A stretch of DNA of 64,000 nucleotides from Aristolochia californica (taxonomy: Eukaryota > Streptophyta > Magnoliopsida > Piperales > Aristolochiaceae), in the NCBI GenBank assembly GCA_029961685.1, contig JARWKL010000009.1, forward strand, positions 17,169,237-17,233,236. The letters run 5' to 3'. The notes under the pieces are model-generated. The model searched no databases and was not told where the DNA came from. It saw only the letters and a program-made list of their open reading frames with translations. Position numbers and translations under genes: made by a program. Position 1 is the stretch's first letter. Every line of letters starts with the position of its first letter. Of this stretch, positions 39,401 through 51,819 are shown piece by piece.

Positions 39401-42400
39401 CATGTTAAAGTTGCAAATGACCTATGGATCCAATCCTTTCAAAAAGAATAAAAAACTTCTCATTAAATTCTCAAGTGAACGTGCAGTGGGATATTTAACC
39501 GAGTCAAACAAGCCATTATTTTGCCCATTAACAAAAAAGCCGACCTAGCGATCATTGATCATTGTAAACTGATTTATCATGCGTAACGGGCCACATTTTT
39601 GTAAGGAATGACTTTTGGGTTGGGATTCAACACTCAGTTAAAATTCCCTCGCCTCCCCTTTTCCCGACGATTGCCAAACCTGATATATAAAAACTAAAAC
39701 GAGTTTTAAATCAATAAAAATTACATGAACTTTTTTGAAATATCTCTCTCCATATTTGTGCATTGTGCATTTCCATTTTAGATGTGTACATTTTTCTTAA
39801 ATCAAAACTTGAGTTTTCACTTTGTCCTTCATCTCGTAGACAAAAAACAGAATAGACGACAACGAAATGAAAATTTTAGACTTTGTGTATGGAGAAAATA
39901 TAAAGAAATAACTAACGCAAGTAAAGAAAATTTATTCACACATCACAAAGGAAGAAAAAAGTTTTCTCATCCAAGTTTGGGAAATTCCACTAGTTCAACA
40001 ACGCCAATAGGTTGGAATTTGATAAGAAAGAGATTTTTCTACACATGCTTTAAAAAATGGATATGCATGCTTGAAACATGTTAAAGTTGCAAATTACCTA
40101 TGGATCCAAACCTTTCTAAAAGAATAAAAAACTTCTCATTAAATTCTTAAGTGAACGTGCGGTGGGATATTTAACCGAGTCAAACAAGCCATTATTTTGC
40201 CCATTAACAAAAAAGCTGACCTAGCGATCATTGATCATTGTAAACTGATTTATCATGCGTAACTGGCCGCATTTTTTTAAGAAATGTCTTTTGGGTTGGG
40301 ATTCAACACTCAGTTAAAATTCCCTCGCCTCCCCTTTTCCCGACGATTGCAAAACCTGATATATAAAAACTAAAACGAGTTTTAAATCCCTAAAAATTAC
40401 ATAAACTTTTTGGAAATATCTCTCTCCATATTAGTGCATTGTGCATTTCCATTTTAGATGTGTAAATTTTTCTAAAATAAAAACTTGAGTTTTCTCTTTT
40501 TCCTTCATCTCGTAGACAAAAAACAGAATAGATGGCAATGAAATGAAAATTTTAGACTTTGTGTATGGAGAAAATTTAAAGCAATAACTAACGTAAGTAA
40601 AGAAAATTTAATCACACACCGCAAATGAAGAAAAAAGTTTTCTCATCCAAGTTTGGGAAATTCCACTAGTTCAACAACGCCAATAGGTTGGAATTTGATA
40701 AGAAAGAAATTTTTCTACACATGCTTTAAAAAATGGATATGCATGATTGAAACATGTTAAAGTTGCAAATGACCTATGGATCCAAACCTTTCAAAAAGAA
40801 TAAGAAACTTCTCATTAAATTCTCAAGTGAACGTGCGGTGGGATATTTAACCGAGTCAAACAAGCCATTATTTTGCCCATTAACAAAAAGCTGACCTAGA
40901 GATCATTCATCATTGTAAACTGATTTATCATGCGTAACGGGCCACATTTTTTTAAGGAATGTTAAAATTCCCTCGCCTCCCCTTTTCCCGACGATTGCAA
41001 AACCTGATATATAAAAACTGAAACGATTTTTAAATCCCTAAAAATTACATAAACTTTTTGGAAATATCTCTCTCCATATTTGTGCATTGTGCATTTCCAT
41101 TTTAGATGTGTACATTTTTCTTAAATCAAAACTTGAGTTTTCACTTTTCCCTTCATCTCGTAGACAAAAAACAGAATAGATGACAACGAAATGAAAATTT
41201 TAGACTTTGTGTATGGAGAAAATTTAAAGCAATAACAAACGTAATTAAATAAAATTTATTCACACACGAGAAATGAAGAAAAAAGTTTTCTCATCCAAGC
41301 TTGGGAAATTCCACTAGTTCAACAACCCCAATAGGTTGGAATTTGATAAGAAAGTGATTTTTCCACACAAGCTTTTAAAAATGGATATGCATGCTTGAAA
41401 CATGTTAAAGTTGCAAGTGACCTATGGATCCAAACCTTTCAAAAAGAATAAAAAACCACTCATTAAATTCTCAAGTGAACGTGCGGTGGGATATTTAACC
41501 GAGTCAAACAAGCCATTATTTTTCCCATTAACAAAAAGCTGACCTAGCTATCATTGATCATTGTAAACTGATTTATCATACGTAACGTGCCACAATTTTT
41601 TAAGGAATGACTTTTGGGTTGGGATTCAACACTCAGTTAAAATTCCCTCGCCACCCCTTTTCCCGACGATTGCAAAACCTGATATATAAAAACTGAAACG
41701 ATTTTTAAATCCCTAAAAATTACATAAACTTTTTGGAAATATCTCTCTCCATATTTGTGCATTGTGCATTTCCATTTTAGATGTGTACATTTTTCTTAAA
41801 TAAAAACTTCAGTTTTCACTTTTTCCTTCATCTCGTAGACAAAAAACGGAATAGACGACAACGAAATGATAATTTTAAACTCTATGGAGAAAATTTAAAG
41901 CAATAACAAATGTAAGTAAAGAAAATTTATTCACACACCACAAATGAAGAAAAAAGTTTTCTCATCCAAGTTTGGGAAATTCCACTAGTTCAACAACCGC
42001 AATAGGTTGGAATTTCAAAGGAAAGAGATTTTTCTACACATGCTTTAAAAAATGGATATGCATGCTTGAAATATGTTAAAGTTGCAAATGACCTATGGAA
42101 CCAAACCTTTCAAAAAGAATAAAAAACTTCTCACTAAATTTTCAAGTGAACGTGCGGTGGGATATTTAACCGAGTCAAACAAGCCATTATTTTGCCCATT
42201 AACAAAAAGTTGACCTAGTGATCATTGATCATTGTAAACGGATTTATCAAGCGTAACGGGCCACATTTTTTTAAGGAATGACTTTTGGGTTGGGATTCAA
42301 CACTAAGTTAAAATTCCCTCGCGTCCCCTTTTCCCGACGATTGCAAAACCCGATATATAAAAACTAAAACGAGTTTTTAAATCCCTAAAAATTACATAAA

Positions 42401-42855
42401 CTATTTGGAAATATCTCTCTCCATATTTGTGCATTGTGCATTTCCATTTTGGATGTCTAATTTTTTCATAAATAAAAACTTGATTTTTCACTTTTCCCTT
42501 CATCTCGTAGACAAAAAACAGAATAGATGACAACGAAATAAAAATTTTAGACTTTGTGTATGGAGAAAATTTAAAGCAATAACAAACGTAAGTAAAGAAA
42601 ATTTATTCACACACCACAAATGAAGAAAAAAGTTTTGTCATCCAAGTTTGGAAATTCCACTAGTTCAACAACCCCAATAGGTTGGAATTTGATAAGAAAG
42701 AGATTTTTCTTCATATGCTTTAAAAAATGGATATGCATGTTTGAAACAAGTTAAAGATGCAAATGACCTATGGATCCAAACCTTTCAAAACGAATAAAAA
42801 ACCTCTCATTAATTTCTCAAGTGAACGTGCGGTGGGATATTTAACCGAGTCAAAC
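33440..42855 (+). repeat. 14-monomer higher-order unit U1 (~9,416 bp)
   Basis: This block is copied at once to its right. Its left part (33.44-36.51 kb) recurs at 42.86-45.93 kb, offset 9,416 bp; its right part (38.53-42.85 kb) recurs at 45.93-50.25 kb, offset 7,393 bp. Within U1 a finer pattern exists: spacings of 675, 673 and 676 bp repeat with one extra 674-bp unit, and 33.8-36.5 kb resembles 36.5-39.2 kb at 2,698 bp. The 673-bp units carry a 2-bp deletion (GACTGTGTATGG for GACTTTGTGTATGG). Confidence 0.9.
40778..41425 (+). repeat. 648-bp monomer with 27-bp deletion
   Basis: The 27 bp between GGAATG and TTAAAATTCC are missing at about 40966. The identical deletion at about 48355 (unit 48171-48818) is 7,393 bp away, confirming that the two units descend from one by block duplication rather than by independent mutation. 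Confidence 0.92.
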
Positions 42856-45800
42856 AAGCCATTATTTTGCCTATTAACAAAAAGCTAACCTAGCGGTCAT
42901 TGATCATTGTAAACTGATTTATCATGCATAACGGGCCACATTTTTTTAAGGAATATCTTTTGGGTTGGGATTCAACACTCAGTTAAAATTCCCTCGCCTC
43001 CCCTTTTCCTGACGATTGCGAAACCTGATATATAAAAACTAAAACGAGTTTTAAATCCCTAAAAATTACATAAACTTTTTGGAAATATCTCTCTCCATAT
43101 TTGTGCATTGTGCATTTCCATTTTAGATGTCTACTTTTTTCTTAAATCAAAACTTGAGTTTTCACTTTTCCCTTCATCTCGTAGACAAAAAATAGAATAG
43201 ATGACAACAAAATGAAAATTTTAGACTTTGTGTATGGAGAAAATTTAGAGCAATAACAAACGTAAGTATAGAAAATTAATTCACACACCACAAATGAAGA
43301 AAAAAGTTTTCTCATCCAAGTTTGGGAAATTCCACAAGTTCAACAACCCCAATAGGTTGGAATTTGATAAGAAAGAGATTTTTCCACACATGCTTTAAAA
43401 AATGGATATGCATGCTTGAAACATGTTAAAGTTGCAAGTGACCTATGGATCCAAACCTTTCAAAAAGAATAAAAAACCTCTCATTAAATTCTCAAGTGAA
43501 CGTGCGGTGGGATATTTAACCGAGTCAAACAAGCCATTATTTTGCCCATTAACACAAAGCCGACCTAGCGATCATTGATCAATGTAAACTGATTTATCAT
43601 GCGTAACGGGCCACATTTTTTTAAGGAATGACTTTTGGGTTGGGATTCAACACTCAATTAAAATTCCCTCGCCTCCCCTTTTCCCGACGATTGCAAAACC
43701 TGATATATAAAAACTAAAACGAATTTTAAATACCTAAAAATTACATAAACTTTTTGGAAATATCTCTCTCCATATTTGTGTATTGTGCATTTCCATTTTA
43801 GTTGTGTACATTTTTCTTAAATCAAAACTTGAGTTTTCACTTTTTCCTTCATCTCGTAGACAAAAAACAGAATAGACGACAACGAAATGAAAATTTTAGA
43901 CTGTGTATGGAGAAAATTTAAAGCAATAACAAACGTACGTAAAGAAAATTTATTCACACACCGCAACTGAAGAAAAAAGTTTTCTCATCCAAGTTTGGGA
44001 AATTCCACTAGTTCAACAACCCCAATAGGTTGGAATTTGATAAGAAAGAGATTTTTCTACACATGCTTTAAAAAATGGATATGCATGCTTGAAACATGTT
44101 AAAGTTGCAAATGACCTATGGATCCAAACCTTTCAAAAAGAATAAAAAACTTCTCATTAAATTCTCAAGTGAACGTGCAGTGGGATATTTAACCGAGTCA
44201 AACAAGCCATTATTTTGCCCATTAACAAAAAAGCCGACCTAGCGATCATTGATCATTGTAAACTGATTTATCATGCGTAACGGGCCACATTTTTTTAAGG
44301 AATGACTTTTGGGTTGGGATTCAACACTCAGTTAAAATTCCCTCGCCTCCCCTTTTCCCGACGATTGCCAAACCTGATATATAAAAACTAAAACGAGTTT
44401 TAAATCAATAAAAATTACATGAACTTTTTTGAAATATCTCTCTCCATATTTGTGAATTGTGCATTTCCATTTTAGATGTGTACATTTTTCTTAAATCAAA
44501 ACTTGAGTTTTCACTTTGTCCTTCATCTCGTAGACAAAAAACAGAATAGACGACAACGAAATGAAAATTTTAGACTTTGTGTATGGAGAAAATATAAAGC
44601 AATAACTAACGCAAGTAAAGAAAATTTATTCACACACCACAAAGGAAGAAAAAAGTTTTCTCATCCAAGTTTGGGAAATTCCACAAGTTCAACAACGCCA
44701 ATAGGTTGGAATTTGATAAAAAAGAGATTTTTCTACACATGCTTTAAAAAATGGATATGCATGCTTGAAAAATGTGAAAGTGTCAAATGACCTATGGATC
44801 CAAACCTTTCAAAAAGAATAAAAAACCTCTCATTAAATTCTCAAATGAACGTGCGGTGGGAAATTTAACCGAGTCAAACAAGCCATTATTTTGCCTATTA
44901 ACAAAAAGCTGACCTAGCGGTCATTGATCATTGTAAACTGATTTATCATGCATAACGGGCCACATTTTTTTAAGGAATATCTTTTGGGTTGGGATTCAAC
45001 ACTCAGTTAAAATTCCCTCGCCTCCCCTTTTCCTGACTATTGCGAAACCTGATATATAAAAACTAAAACGAGTTTTAAATCCCTAAAAATTACATAAAAT
45101 TTTTGGAAATATCTCTCTCCATATTTGTACATTGTGCATTTCCATTTTAGATGTCTACTTTTTTCTTAAATCAAAACTTGAGTTTTCACTTTTTCCTTCA
45201 TCTCGTAGACAAAAAATAGAATAGATGACAACAAAATGAAAATTTTAGACTTTGTGTATGGAGAAAATTTAAAGCAATAACAAACGTAAGTATAGAAAAT
45301 TAATTCACACACCACAAATGAAGAAAAACGTTTTCTCATCCAAGTTTGGGAAATTCCACAAGTTCAACAACCCCAATAGGTTGGAATTTGATAAGAACGA
45401 GATTTTTCCACACATGCTTTAAAAAATGGATATGCATGCTTGAAACATGTTAAATTTGCAAGTGACCTATGGATCCAAACCTTTCAAAAAGAATAAAAAA
45501 CCTCTCATTAAATTCTCAAGTGACCGTGCGGTGGGATATTTAACCGAGTCAAACAAGCCATTATTTTGCCCATTAACAAAAAGCCGACCTAGCGATCATT
45601 GATCATTGTAAACTGATTTATCATGCGTAACGGGCCACATTTTTTTAAGGAATGACTTTTGGGTTGGGATTCAACACTCACTTAAAATTCCCTCGCCTCC
45701 CCTTTTCCCAACGATTGCAAAACCTGATATATAAAAACTAAAACGAGTTTTAAATACCTAAAAATTACATAAACTTTTTGGTAATATCTCTCTCCATATT

Positions 45801-48800
45801 TGTGTATTGTGCATTTCCATTTTAGTTGTGTACATTTTTCTTAAATCAAAACTAGAGTTTTCACTTTTTCCTTCATCTCGTAGACAAAAAACAGAATAGA
45901 CGACAACGAAATGAAAATTTTAGACTTTGTGTATGGAGAAAATTTAAAGCAATAACAAACGTAAGTATAGAAAATTAATTCACACACCACAAATGAAGAA
46001 AAAAGTTTTCTCATCCAAGTTTGGGAAATTCCACAAGTTCAACAACCCCAATAGGTTGGAATTTGATAAGAAAGAGATTTTTCCACACATGCTTTAAAAA
46101 ATGGATATGCATGCTTGAAACATGTTAAAGTTGCAAGTGACCTATGGATCCAAACCTTTCAAAAAGAATAAAAAACCTCTCATTAAATTCTCAAGTGAAC
46201 GTGCGGTGGGATATTTAACCGAGTCAAGCAAGCCATTATTTTGCCCATTAACAAAAAGCCGACCTAGCGATCATTGATCATTGTAAACTGATTTATCATG
46301 CGTAACGGGCCACATTTTTTTAAGGAATGACTTTTGGGTTGGGATTCAACACTCACTTAAAATTCCCTCGCCTCCCCTTTTCCCAACGATTGCAAAACCT
46401 GATATATAAAAACTAAAACGAGTTTTAAATACCTAAAAATTACATAAACTTTTTGGAAATATCTCTCTCCATATTTGTGTATTGTGCATTTCCATTTTAG
46501 TTGTGTACATTTTTCTTAAATCAAAACTTGAGTTTTCACTTTTTCCTTCATCTCGTAGACAAAAAACAGAATAGACGACAACGAAATGAAAATTTTAGAC
46601 TGTGTATGGAGAAAATTTAAAGCAATAACAAACGTACGTAAAGAAAATTTATTCACACACCACAACTGAAGAAAAAAGTTTTCTCATCCAAGTTTGGGAA
46701 ATTCCACTAGTTCAACAACCCCAATAGGTTGGAATTTGATAAGAAAGAGATTTTTCTACACATGCTTTAAAAAATGGATATGCATGCTTGAAACATGTTA
46801 AAGTTGCAAATGACCTATGGATCCAATCCTTTCAAAAAGAATAAAAAACTTCTCATTAAATTCTCAAGTGAACGTGCAGTGGGATATTTAACCGAGTCAA
46901 ACAAGCCATTATTTTGCCCATTAACAAAAAAGCCGACCTAGCGATCATTGATCATTGTAAACTGATTTATCATGCGTAACGGGCCACATTTTTGTAAGGA
47001 ATGACTTTTGGGTTGGGATTCAACACTCAGTTAAAATTCCCTCGCCTCCCCTTTTCCTGACGATTGCCAAACCTGATATATAAAAACTAAAACGAGTTTT
47101 AAATCAATAAAAATTACATGAACTTTTTTGAAATATCTCTCTCCATATTTGTGCATTGTGCATTTCCATTTTAGATGTGTACATTTTTCTTAAATCAAAA
47201 CTTGAGTTTTCACTTTGTCCTTCATCTCGTAGACAAAAAACAGAATAGACGACAACGAAATGAAAATTTTAGACTTTGTGTATGGAGAAAATATAAAGAA
47301 ATAACTAACGCAAGTAAAGAAAATTTATTCACACACCACAAAGGAAGAAAAAAGTTTTCTCATCCAAGTTTGGGAAATTCCACTAGTTCAACAACGCCAA
47401 TAGGTTGGAATTTGATAAGAAAGAGATTTTTCTACACATGCTTTAAAAAATGGATATGCATGCTTGAAACATGTTAAAGTTGCAAATTACCTATGGATCC
47501 AAACCTTTCTAAAAGAATAAAAAACTTCTCATTAAATTCTTAAGTGAACGTGCGGTGGGATATTTAACCGAGTCAAACAAGCCATTATTTTGCCCATTAA
47601 CAAAAAAGCTGACCTAGCGATCATTGATCATTGTAAACTGATTTATCATGCGTAACTGGCCGCATTTTTTTAAGAAATGTCTTTTGGGTTGGGATTCAAC
47701 ACTCAGTTAAAATTCCCTCGCCTCCCCTTTTCCCGACGATTGCAAAACCTGATATATAAAAACTAAAACGAGTTTTAAATCCCTAAAAATTACATAAACT
47801 TTTTGGAAATATCTCTCTCCATATTAGTGCATTGTGCATTTCCATTTTAGATGTGTAAATTTTTCTAAAATAAAAACTTGAGTTTTCTCTTTTTCCTTCA
47901 TCTCGTAGACAAAAAACAGAATAGATGGCAATGAAATGAAAATTTTAGACTTTGTGTATGGAGAAAATTTAAAGCAATAACTAACGTAAGTAAAGAAAAT
48001 TTAATCACACACCGCAAATGAAGAAAAAAGTTTTCTCATCCAAGTTTGGGAAATTCCACTAGTTCAACAACGCCAATAGGTTGGAATTTGATAAGAAAGA
48101 AATTTTTCTACACATGCTTTAAAAAATGGATATGCATGATTGAAACATGTTAAAGTTGCAAATGACCTATGGATCCAAACCTTTCAAAAAGAATAAGAAA
48201 CTTCTCATTAAATTCTCAAGTGAACGTGCGGTGGGATATTTAACCGAGTCAAACAAGCCATTATTTTGCCCATTAACAAAAAGCTGACCTAGAGATCATT
48301 CATCATTGTAAACTGATTTATCATGCGTAACGGGCCACATTTTTTTAAGGAATGTTAAAATTCCCTCGCCTCCCCTTTTCCCGACGATTGCAAAACCTGA
48401 TATATAAAAACTGAAACGATTTTTAAATCCCTAAAAATTACATAAACTTTTTGGAAATATCTCTCTCCATATTTGTGCATTGTGCATTTCCATTTTAGAA
48501 GTGTACATTTTTCTTAAATCAAAACTTGAGTTTTCACTTTTCCCTTCATCTCGTAGACAAAAAACAGAATAGATGACAACGAAATGAAAATTTTAGACTT
48601 TGTGTATGGAGAAAATTTAAAGCAATAACAAACGTAATTAAATAAAATTTATTCACACACGAGAAATGAAGAAAAAAGTTTTCTCATCCAAGTTTGGGAA
48701 ATTCCACTAGTTCAACAACCCCAATAGGTTGGAATTTGATAAGAAAGTGATTTTTCCACACAAGCTTTTAAAAATGGATATGCATGCTTGAAACATGTTA

Positions 48801-50248
48801 AAGTTGCAAGTGACCTATGGATCCAAACCTTTCAAAAAGAATAAAAAACCACTCATTAAATTCTCAAGTGAACGTGCGGTGGGATATTTAACCGAGTCAA
48901 ACAAGCCATTATTTTTCCCATTAACAAAAAGCTGACCTAGCTATCATTGATCATTGTAAACTGATTTATCATGCGTAACGTGCCACAATTTTTTAAGGAA
49001 TGACTTTTGGGTTGGGATTCAACACTCAGTTAAAATTCCCTCGCCACCCCTTTTCCCGACGATTGCAAAACCTGATATATAAAAACTGAAACGATTTTTA
49101 AATCCCTAAAAATTACATAAACTTTTTGGAAATATCTCTCTCCATATTTGTGCATTGTGCATTTCCATTTTAGATGTGTACATTTTTCTTAAATAAAAAC
49201 TTCAGTTTTCACTTTTTCCTTCATCTCGTAGACAAAAAACGGAATAGACGACAACGAAATGATAATTTTAAACTCTATGGAGAAAATTTAAAGCAATAAC
49301 AAATGTAAGTAAAGAAAATTTATTCACACACCACAAATGAAGAAAAAAGTTTTCTCATCCAAGTTTGGGAAATTCCACTAGTTCAACAACCGCAATAGGT
49401 TGGAATTTCAAAGGAAAGAGATTTTTCTACACATGCTTTAAAAAATGGATATGCATGCTTGAAATATGTTAAAGTTGCAAATGACCTATGGAACCAAACC
49501 TTTCAAAAAGAATAAAAAACTTCTCACTAAATTTTCAAGTGAACGTGCGGTGGGATATTTAACCGAGTCAAACAAGCCATTATTTTGCCCATTAACAAAA
49601 AGTTGACCTAGTGATCATTGATCATTGTAAACGGATTTATCAAGCGTAACGGGCCACATTTTTTTAAGGAATGACTTTTGGGTTGGGATTCAACACTAAG
49701 TTAAAATTCCCTCGCGTCCCCTTTTCCCGACGATTGCAAAACCCGATATATAAAAACTAAAACGAGTTTTTAAATCCCTAAAAATTACATAAACTATTTG
49801 GAAATATCTCTCTCCATATTTGTGCATTGTGCATTTCCATTTTGGATGTCTAATTTTTTCATAAATAAAAACTTGATTTTTCACTTTTCCCTTCATCTCG
49901 TAGACAAAAAACAGAATAGATGACAACGAAATAAAAATTTTAGACTTTGTGTATGGAGAAAATTTAAAGCAATAACAAACGTAAGTAAAGAAAATTTATT
50001 CACACACCACAAATGAAGAAAAAAGTTTTGTCATCCAAGTTTGGAAATTCCACTAGTTCAACAACCCCAATAGGTTGGAATTTGATAAGAAAGAGATTTT
50101 TCTTCATATGCTTTAAAAAATGGATATGCATGTTTGAAACAAGTTAAAGATGCAAATGACCTATGGATCCAAACCTTTCAAAACGAATAAAAAACCTCTC
50201 ATTAATTTCTCAAGTGAACGTGCGGTGGGATATTTAACCGAGTCAAAC
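42856..50248 (+). repeat. 11-monomer unit U2 (7,393 bp), copy of U1 lacking three monomers
   Basis: U2 matches U1 almost base for base but has no counterpart of 36511-38533 (2,023 bp, exactly three monomers). The internal junction lies at 45912-45926, inside a short stretch common to both flanks, where the sequence passes from the 36.5-kb partner to the 38.5-kb partner. The U1/U2 joint lies at about 42840-42870. Shared markers include the 27-bp deletion (40966, 48355), the 4-bp deletion AAACTCTATGG (41878, 49271) and TTGGAAATTCC with TCTTCATATG (42648, 50041). Confidence 0.9.
48171..48818 (+). repeat. 648-bp monomer with 27-bp deletion, second copy
   Basis: Same allele as at 40778-41425, inherited with U2. 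A private T-to-A change near 48500 (TAGAAGTG) separates the neighbouring sequences. Confidence 0.92.
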
Positions 50249-51819
50249 AAGCAATTATTTTGCCCATTAACAAAAAGCTGACCTAGCAATCATTGATCAT
50301 TGTAAACTGATTTATCATGCGTAACGCGCCACATTTTTTTAAGGAATGTCTTTTGGGTTGGGATTCAACACTCAATTAAAATTCCCTCCCCTCCCCTTTT
50401 CCCGACGATTGCAAAACCTGATATATAAAAACTAAAGCGATTTTTAAATCCCTAAAAATTACATAAAATTTTTGGAAATATCTCTCCCCATATTTGTGCA
50501 TTGTGCATTTCCATTTTAGATGTGTGCATTTTTCTTAAATCAAAACTTCAGTTTTCACTTTTCCCTTCATCTCGTAGACAAAAAACAGAATAGATGACAA
50601 TGAAATGAAAATTTTAGACTTTGTGTATGGAGAAAATTTAAAGCAATAACAAACGTAAGTAAAGAAAATTTATTCACACACCACAAATGAAGAAAAAAGT
50701 TTTGTCATCCAAGCTTGGGAAATTCCACTAGTTCAACAACCCCAATAGGTTGGAATTTGATAAGAAAGAGATTTTTCCACCCATGCTTTAAAAAATGGAT
50801 ATGCATGCTTGAAACATGTTAAAGTTGCAAGTGACCTATGGATCCAAACCTATCAAAAAGAATAAAAAACCTCTCATTAAATTGTCAAGTGAACGTGCGG
50901 TGCGATATTTAACCGAGTCAAGCAAGCCATTATTTTGCCCATTAACAAAAAAGCTGACCTAGCGATCATTGATCATTGTAAACTGATTTATCATGCGTAA
51001 CGGGCCGCATTTTTTTAAGGAATGACTTTTGGGTTGGGATTCAACACTCAGTTAAAATTCCCTCGCCTCCCCTTTTCCCGACGATTGCAAAACCTGATAT
51101 ATAAAAACTAAAACGAGTTTTAAATCCCTAAAAATTACATTAACTTTTTGGAAATATCTCTCTCCATATTTGTGCATTGTGCATTTCCATTTTAGATGTG
51201 TACATTTTTCTTAAATAAAAACTTCAGTTTTCACTTTTTCCTTCATCTCGTAGACAAAAAACGGAATAGACGACAACGAAATGATAATTTTAAACTTTGT
51301 CTATGGAGAAAATTTAAAGCAATAACAAATGTAAGTAAAGAAAATTTATTCACACACCACAAATGATGAAAAAGGTTTTGTCATCCAAGTTTGGGAAATT
51401 CCACTAGTTCAACAACCCCAATAGGTTGGAAATTGATAAGAAAGATATTTTTCTACACATTCTTTAAAAAATGGATGTGCATGCTTGAAACATGTTAAAG
51501 TTGCAAATGACCTATGGATCCAAGCCTTTTAAAAAGAATAAAAAACCTCTCATTAAATTCTCAAGTGAACGTGCGGTGGGATATTTAACCGAGTAAAACA
51601 AGCCATTATTTTGCCTATTAACAAAAAGCTGACCTAGCGATAATTGTTCATTGTAAACTGATTTATCATGCGTAACGGGCCACATTTTTTTAAGGAATGA
51701 CTTTTGGGTTGGGATTCAACACTCAGTTAAAATTCCCTCGCCTCCCCTTTTCCCGACGATTGCAAAACCTGATATATAAAAACTAAAATAAGTTTTAAAT
51801 CCCTAAAAATTACATAAAC
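50249..51819 (+). repeat. Linker monomers between two higher-order blocks
   Basis: About 2.3 monomers here are of right-type spelling and have no near-identical partner in the window. The unit near 50384 has an uninterrupted G-quadruplex-capable tract on the minus strand. The monomer near 51240-51300 retains AAACTTTGTCTATGG, the undeleted version of the 4-bp deletion allele at 41.88 and 49.27 kb, so it may be close to that allele's ancestor. Confidence 0.6.
50384..50403 (-). other. Canonical G-quadruplex motif, minus strand
   Basis: A GC-to-CC type change gives CCC-T-CCCC-T-CCCC-TTTT-CCC on the plus strand, so the minus strand has four G runs of at least three with loops of 4, 1 and 1, which meets the standard pattern. 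Confidence 0.7.
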
